Positions 59,454 through 64,000 of a stretch of DNA of 64,000 nucleotides are shown here, piece by piece. The DNA lies in the NCBI RefSeq assembly GCF_025290915.1, contig NZ_JAOCQE010000009.1:1-64000 (forward strand). The letters are read 5' to 3'. This stretch comes from Streptomyces sp. 15-116A (lineage in GTDB: Bacteria > Actinomycetota > Actinomycetes > Streptomycetales > Streptomycetaceae). A program made the position numbers and the translations under genes. Below the pieces are notes generated by a model. The model did no database searches. It worked only from the letters and a program-made list of their open reading frames with translations, and was not told the origin of the DNA. Numbering within the stretch: position 1 is the first letter of the stretch; every line of letters starts with the position of its first letter.

Positions 59454-61739
59454 ATGGCGGCGGCCGGGGGAGCGGGCGGCATAGCGGCGGACGGGGCGGG
59501 CGGCGTGCCTCCGTCGGGGTCCTCCGGGCGCCGGGCCGCCGCACCGAGGCCGCTCTCCCTCGCACTGATCCTCGTCCACCTCCTCTTCGCGGTCACCGTC
59601 ATCGGCGGCCTCGGCCTGCTGCTCACGGCCAGCTCCTACGACGCGGTCGACGGCGCCGTCCTCGCCCTCGTCGCCTACGCCGCCGCCCCCGGCACCCTCG
59701 GCTGGTGGCTGGCCCGTCGCACGCGGCAGGGCGGCGGGCAGCGCACCTGGGCCGCGCTCATCGCCGTACAGGCGTGGCTCATCCTCGGCTCGATATCCAA
59801 CCTCGCCGACGGCTCGGCCCGGGGCGCCACCCAGCTCCTCCTCCCCGCCCTCATCGTCTACTTCCTCACCCGGCGCGAGACCCGCGACTGGTACCGCCTC
59901 CCGGACGCCGACCGTGCGCCCCACCGCCCTTTCTCCCTCGCCCGAATGATCCGCTGGCGGCGGGACGAGGGGCAGACGGCGGTGGAGTACGCGGGCCTGA
60001 TCGCGGTCGTCGCCGCCATCATCACCGCGCTGGTCGTCAGCGGACTGGGCACGCAGATCTTCACCGGCCTCCAGTCCCAGATCTGCCGCGTCACCGGCAC
60101 GGCCTGCCCGGCACCGACGGGCGGCGACGGTCAGGTGAACGCCGGGGACGGGGACGGGGGCGCGGACCAGGACCGAGAGGGCAACGGCAACGACGCCGGG
60201 GCTGGCAACGAAGGCGGCAACGGCAACGGCAACGGCGCCGGGACCGGCAACGAAGGCAACGATCCGACGGACGCCACCGACCCCGGCGAGGAAGCGAACG
60301 GCGAAGAAGCGAACGGCGAAGACGGCACAAGCGACGACGACAACGGAAGCGAGAGCGAAGAAGCCGCGGACGGCGAGGGCCCCGGCGACGGACAGGGGGC
60401 CGGTGACGGCGAGGGCCCCGGCGACGGACAGGCGGCCGGTGACGGCGAAGAGACCCGTGCGGACGGCGACGACGACGGCTGCTTCTCCGGAGTCGGTGCC
60501 TTCTTCGGCTGCGCCGGGGACCAGCTCAAGCAGGTCGGCGAGGGCTTGTTCGTCGACGGCATCTGGGGTGACCTCACCGACACGTGGGACACCATCACCA
60601 ACCCGCTGGACAGCCTCAAAGGGCTCAAGGATTACGGCGGTCTCATCGCCGACCAGTGGAGCGAGGACGCCAAGGACGCCGGCGACAAGTGGGCGAAGGG
60701 CGACTACCTCGACGCCCTCACCGACTGGGGCGGCGCCACCCTGAACTCGGGCGGGAAGATCCTCGACGACATGTTCATCGGGGACGAGGTCCGCGACCAG
60801 TGGAACCAGGGCAACAAGACCCGCGCCACCACCACCGTCCTGTGGAACGTCGGCTCCCTCTTCATCCCCGGATACGGAGAGGTGAAGATCGTCCAGAAGC
60901 TGGGCAAGCTCGGGAAACTCGGCAAGCTCACCGACAAGGCCGCCGACGCCGCCGAGGACGCGAGGAAGGCGGCGAAGGCAGGCGATGCCGAGGGCGCCAG
61001 AGAGGCGGCGGAGAAGGCCGACGAGGCAGCCGACGAGGCCGAGCGCAAAGCCCGCGAAGCTGGCTGCACGATCGCCGCGCCGTCCCGCAGAATCCCGTAC
61101 GGCGAATCACCCGCCCCCTTCGGCGGTCCCGGGACAGGCACCACGATTCTCGCCGCGGCGTCCACCGGCTCCCGCTCCATCGTCCTCGCCGAGGACGGTT
61201 GTGACGAGGAGGCCAAGCAGGAGGCGCAGGAGGCGCGCCGGCAGGCCGACGACGCGGACAAGGCGGCCGACGAGGCCGAGCAGAAGAAGCGGCCCGCCGC
61301 CGAATGGCAGGCCCGGGACGACATCGCCGGTCCGGCCCGGGGCAAGCTCCTCAAGTTCCCCAACAAGCGCCACACCATCAGCGGAGCGTCCGGCGGGCAG
61401 GTGAAGGAACGCAACACCGTGATCCTCCGGGGCAACGAGGACCACGTGCGCGCCGACATCGAGGGCATCGCCGACGGCCGCGCCACCCTGGCCCCGGACG
61501 GCAACACCTACGAGATCAACGGCCGTAGCTACGAAGTCGAGCCCAATGGCACCGTCTTCCCCAAGTCCGGCCCCGGCCTCGTCCAACTGGACCGCATCGA
61601 GTACGCGGCCCTGAAGGAGATCGCCCGCAACAAGGGGGACACCGGGGCATCGCAGCAATTGCAGCGTGACCCCAAATTCGTCAACAATCCGGAAAAGGTC
61701 GAGAAGGCGAAGCAGATCTACGACGGGACGTACAAGTGA
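59454..61739 (+). CDS. Flp-pilin-like / polymorphic-toxin-like fusion protein
   Basis: 761 residues from ATG 59454. Parts in order: four membrane helices (about 30-150; LSLALILVHLLFAVTVIGG to LLLPALIVYFLT); an internal class III prepilin-like segment MIRWRRDEGQTAVEYAGLIA (165-184, Glu178) with its helix; IFTGLQSQICRVTG; a Gly/Asn/Asp/Glu linker (about 205-340); a pre-toxin-like region with DSLKGLKDYGGLIADQW and LFIPGYGEV; a coiled Lys/Ala/Glu tract; and a C-terminal domain (about 620-761; NTVILRGNEDHVRADIEGIA, YEINGRSYEVEPNGTVFP, GPGLVQLDRIEYAAL) like polymorphic toxin tips. Its stop overlaps the next gene. An internal start at ATG 59946 would give a normal prepilin leader. Toxic activity is inferred. 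Confidence 0.72.
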   Translation: MAAAGGAGGIAADGAGGVPPSGSSGRRAAAPRPLSLALILVHLLFAVTVIGGLGLLLTASSYDAVDGAVLALVAYAAAPGTLGWWLARRTRQGGGQRTWAALIAVQAWLILGSISNLADGSARGATQLLLPALIVYFLTRRETRDWYRLPDADRAPHRPFSLARMIRWRRDEGQTAVEYAGLIAVVAAIITALVVSGLGTQIFTGLQSQICRVTGTACPAPTGGDGQVNAGDGDGGADQDREGNGNDAGAGNEGGNGNGNGAGTGNEGNDPTDATDPGEEANGEEANGEDGTSDDDNGSESEEAADGEGPGDGQGAGDGEGPGDGQAAGDGEETRADGDDDGCFSGVGAFFGCAGDQLKQVGEGLFVDGIWGDLTDTWDTITNPLDSLKGLKDYGGLIADQWSEDAKDAGDKWAKGDYLDALTDWGGATLNSGGKILDDMFIGDEVRDQWNQGNKTRATTTVLWNVGSLFIPGYGEVKIVQKLGKLGKLGKLTDKAADAAEDARKAAKAGDAEGAREAAEKADEAADEAERKAREAGCTIAAPSRRIPYGESPAPFGGPGTGTTILAAASTGSRSIVLAEDGCDEEAKQEAQEARRQADDADKAADEAEQKKRPAAEWQARDDIAGPARGKLLKFPNKRHTISGASGGQVKERNTVILRGNEDHVRADIEGIADGRATLAPDGNTYEINGRSYEVEPNGTVFPKSGPGLVQLDRIEYAALKEIARNKGDTGASQQLQRDPKFVNNPEKVEKAKQIYDGTYK

Positions 61740-62581
61740 TCGCAAACCTCTTCACCGTCGCGGACCTGGCCCCGGCGCGCCTGCGCGACGCCCTGGCCGA
61801 CGTCCTAGCGGTCCCGGAGGAAGCGGTCGACGTGGCGGACACCGATGACGACCAGGAGAACCGTAACTGGGAGGCGCGCGCACTGTGCACCTACACCAGG
61901 CTTCCCCCCGGCGACCTGTCCCTGGCCCTGGACATCTCGACTGACGACAACGCCTCTGTTCCGCTCACGGAACACGCGCTGGCCCGAGCCCTGGCAGCCG
62001 CAGCGGCCACCCCCGTCCTCTTCCCCTCGGACATCGACCTGCCCAGCGCATACTGGGTCGTCACCCCGGACGGACGCGCCGTCAGGTGCCGTCTGGAGGC
62101 GATCGACACCGAGGAGGCGGAACCGTCGGCATACAGGGTGGATGCGACAGAACAGCCGGTACCCCACTTCCCCTTGGCGTCTGTCGGCCCCCTGCCGGAA
62201 ATCCTGGACCGTCACCCGCTCGCGACACCCGTGACGGACGCCTTCACGTCCACCCGTGTGACGGGTCCGGCCGCGAGTATCGAGGGCCGTCTCCACTACG
62301 CCCTGCGTCTCTGGGAGCGTCTGATCCGCCGTCTGGAGGCGAACGACTGGGCCCCCTCAGGCCGCTACCGCCAGGACCTCTACCGACGCGACTTGGAGGC
62401 ACGCGACGATTTGGCCCGACTGACACCAGAACTGGACCGGGCTTCCGCCGAAGCTCTCCGCGCCGCCCTGTCCTCCCTGGACGCCGGTTTCCGAGCCCAC
62501 ACGGACCCCGACGAGGCAGCCGAGCCCGGCCCCGGCGACCGCTGGTGGTGGCGCAGAAGCCCGGCCCAGGCCCCTTGGTGA
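61736..62581 (+). CDS. Candidate immunity protein for the pilin-toxin fusion
   Basis: 281 residues from GTG 61736, overlapping the previous stop (GTGA). No signal or membrane segment; acidic. LFTVADLAPARLRDALADVL, ALCTYTRLPPGDLSLALDIS and ALRLWERLIRRLEANDWAPS are not from a family I recognise. Position, tight coupling and cytoplasmic acidic character are those of immunity proteins. Confidence 0.6.
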   Translation: MIANLFTVADLAPARLRDALADVLAVPEEAVDVADTDDDQENRNWEARALCTYTRLPPGDLSLALDISTDDNASVPLTEHALARALAAAAATPVLFPSDIDLPSAYWVVTPDGRAVRCRLEAIDTEEAEPSAYRVDATEQPVPHFPLASVGPLPEILDRHPLATPVTDAFTSTRVTGPAASIEGRLHYALRLWERLIRRLEANDWAPSGRYRQDLYRRDLEARDDLARLTPELDRASAEALRAALSSLDAGFRAHTDPDEAAEPGPGDRWWWRRSPAQAPW

Positions 62582-62641
62582 GAGCAGGCCAGTCCGTGCG
62601 AAGAGTCGTGCGGGGCTGGGCCCCGGCAGGAGCCGACAAAG

Positions 62642-63008
62642 TCGCTCGCCGTTCACTGGGCCAGGACGCTGACACGCCTCGCCGACCTGCTCCCGGCCGC
62701 CGCGCGCACGACCTCGGACGACGACGGCGTCGGCGGCAGCGCCTGGACCTGGCACACGCCCGATACGCCGTCGATTGGTCGACTGACTGGGTGGGCTACT
62801 TGTCCCCGACCCGGGCGAGCCGCATACCGTCGAGCCTGGCACCCATGACCCACAACCTCTGACCCACCACCTCCCGGAAACCGATGGCGTTCTCTTGACA
62901 CTCACGCACCCGGGCGACACGACACCGATGGTCGACGCCCGCACGACCCCGAAGGCATCCGGCGCCTTGGAGCCCCTGCCCCACCGGATGGACAGGCCGG
63001 CCCTGTGA
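62642..63008 (+). pseudogene. Frameshifted ORF after the immunity candidate
   Basis: One frame reads LAVHWARTLTRLADLLPAAA then DGVGGSAWTWHTPDTPSIG with coding-like third-base GC, then another frame from about 62790 continues with LLVPDPGEPHTVEPGTHD and ends at TGA 63006-63008, overlapping the next start as GTGA. The shift lies near 62760-62790. Either a broken gene or a sequence error. It occupies the 62582-63004 gap. Confidence 0.45.
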
Positions 63009-63541
63009 CCGCCCGCACAAGCAAGCCCTTCGACAGGGCGAGGACGCTGTCGACCCTCCAAACGGCCTTGACGGCCCCCATCCCGGCCTCCGGCCCGCCG
63101 ACGTCCGAGGGCGACCCGGAGACAGGCGAATGGTCGGGCACCCGAGGCGAGGGCCTCTGGCTCCTCCCCCTCTGGGAGGGCAAGTGGCTGACGGGCGTGT
63201 ACGGCGAGGACTGGAACGCGGCGGAGGAGGAAGCGGAGTCCCACCTGACGGCCTTGGCGACGGAACTGGACGCCCGCTGGGGCCGGCATCGCACGGTGAG
63301 CATGCGCGTACCCCTCCTCAGATCCACGACGGGCACCCCCCTGCCCGAGCCGTACCGCACCCTCGCGGCGACGGACTGCTACGGCGACTTGAGGGTCTGG
63401 GGCCCGCTGCACGAGCCCACCACGCCCGCCACCCCGCGCTGGCTGTCCCTCTCCCTCAACCAGTCGGACGGCGACGCCCCCGTGATCATCACGGCGCTGA
63501 TCACGACGTACCCGATCGAGGAACTACCGGACCCGGCCTGA
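63005..63541 (+). CDS. Hypothetical protein
   Basis: 178 residues from GTG 63005, overlapping the end of the preceding frame. GLWLLPLWEGKWLTGVYGED and WNAAEEEAESHLTALATELD, then PRWLSLSLNQSDGDAPVIIT. No signal, no membrane helix. The layout (overlapping start, small cytoplasmic alpha/beta protein after a toxin-like gene) allows a further immunity role, but no family is recognised. Confidence 0.7.
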   Translation: MTARTSKPFDRARTLSTLQTALTAPIPASGPPTSEGDPETGEWSGTRGEGLWLLPLWEGKWLTGVYGEDWNAAEEEAESHLTALATELDARWGRHRTVSMRVPLLRSTTGTPLPEPYRTLAATDCYGDLRVWGPLHEPTTPATPRWLSLSLNQSDGDAPVIITALITTYPIEELPDPA

Positions 63542-63616
63542 AGCGAGGCCGAGCTGACGCGAGGTCGAACTGAAGCGGGGCCGAACGGAATGAGACCGAA
63601 CTGAAGCGGGGCGACG
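63538..63616. repeat. Imperfect 16-bp tandem repeat, five copies
   Basis: Units CTGAAGCGAGGCCGAG, CTGACGCGAGGTCGAA, CTGAAGCGGGGCCGAA, a 15-bp variant, and CTGAAGCGGGGCGACG fill the space between two convergent genes. It may act in termination; no CRISPR-like spacer exists. Confidence 0.8.
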
Positions 63617-63621
63617 CGCGC

Positions 63622-64000
63622 CTACGCCTCGGCGGCGCTCCCGACGGACCCGTTGATGACCTGCACGCGACTCCCCACTCTCAGCCCCCAGCCCTCCATC
63701 ACTCCGGCCTCGGCCTCGACCACATGCCGAGCCCGCACCCTGGGCAACCCGAGCCGCCCCGGCGGCATGGTCCGCACGGCGATCACCCGGAGCCGCCGAT
63801 CGAGATAGGCGACATCGATGGCCATCCGCATCCGAAAGGTGTGCACGCTGTTGGCAGGACTGAGCAACAAGGCCCCTTTTACCGAGTCCCGCCCCAACAG
63901 CCCCTTGGTCCGCGCCCGATAGGAAGAAGCGATCTCCAACGGAACACGAACCTCACCCCCCTCCGCCCCCACGACCAACTCTCCGAACCCATCCCGCCAA
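63622..64000 (-). CDS. DUF192 family protein, partial
   Basis: At least 126 residues, with the start beyond the right edge: frame-consistent RDGFGELVVG precedes the first internal start. RARTKGLLGRDSVKGALLL, SVHTFRMRMAIDVAYLDRR and HVVEAEAGVMEGWGLRVG are DUF192 features. Family members are small beta proteins of unknown function, often exported. Confidence 0.88.
   Translation of the reverse strand, partial: WRDGFGELVVGAEGGEVRVPLEIASSYRARTKGLLGRDSVKGALLLSPANSVHTFRMRMAIDVAYLDRRLRVIAVRTMPPGRLGLPRVRARHVVEAEAGVMEGWGLRVGSRVQVINGSVGSAAEA

Noticed and set aside
63538..63616. CRISPR-like array
   Set aside because: Units are imperfect, head-to-tail and without spacers.

Overview
The window reads as chromosomal DNA of a Streptomyces or a close actinomycete relative. 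It is very GC-rich with strong third-position GC bias, many GTG starts, frequent 4-nt stop/start overlaps, a WhiJ/AbaA-type regulator set, DasR-like chitinase boxes and an actinobacterial tad (Flp pilus) locus. No tRNA, rRNA or CRISPR array was seen.

Regions: (1) 1-4.6 kb: a putative D-amino-acid/sugar-acid catabolic unit (PLP fold-III deaminase diverging from a PfkB kinase - IclR - RidA operon, then a GntP/DsdX-type permease) with a 17-bp IclR-like operator in the divergent promoter. (2) 4.7-9.4 kb: an acidic unknown protein, a copper ATPase coupled to a DUF4396 membrane protein behind two CsoR-like boxes, and a secreted zinc carboxypeptidase. (3) 9.5-16.2 kb: a divergent Nramp-like carrier, a sigma-E-family sigma factor with a membrane partner, a maltokinase-cap-like protein, DUF1877 and a secreted GH18 chitinase with tandem palindromic boxes. 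(4) 16.3-30.9 kb: the Tad region, preceded by an opposite-strand trio (a pilin-like-leader protein whose leader is cut off by a stop codon, a lipoprotein and a membrane protein). It runs cpaB, tadZ, two TadE-like pseudopilins, tadA/cpaF, tadB, tadC, a NarL-type two-component pair, flp, a TadG-like protein, a lipoprotein and an OmpA-domain protein. No prepilin peptidase is visible in the window.

(5) 31-52 kb: an accessory island of transposase fragments, two intact IS5-type elements, a WhiJ-like regulator/DUF397/AbaA-like set with a second truncated copy 16 kb away, and a secreted polymorphic-toxin system. That system is a LamG partner, a 2,198-residue Rhs/YD protein ending in a papain-fold glutamine-deamidase-type toxin, an overlapping small immunity gene, and a possible orphan immunity gene beyond the IS elements. 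(6) 52-59 kb: a GH127 arabinofuranosidase with a ricin-type lectin tail, small regulatory and TPR genes, a RibD-like reductase and a VapBC-type pair with its own operator. (7) 59.4-64 kb: a protein that joins a four-helix membrane domain, an internal Flp-pilin-like leader/helix, a low-complexity linker and a polymorphic-toxin-like C-terminus. An overlapping candidate immunity gene, a frameshifted ORF, a small unknown gene and a DUF192 gene follow.

The most unusual signal is the pilin-like/toxin-like fusion at 59.4-62.6 kb. A second large pilin-leader protein lies beside the Tad operon at 17.3-18.8 kb. Together they suggest, by inference only, that Flp-type leaders here present large effector-like proteins at the membrane rather than only building a pilus.
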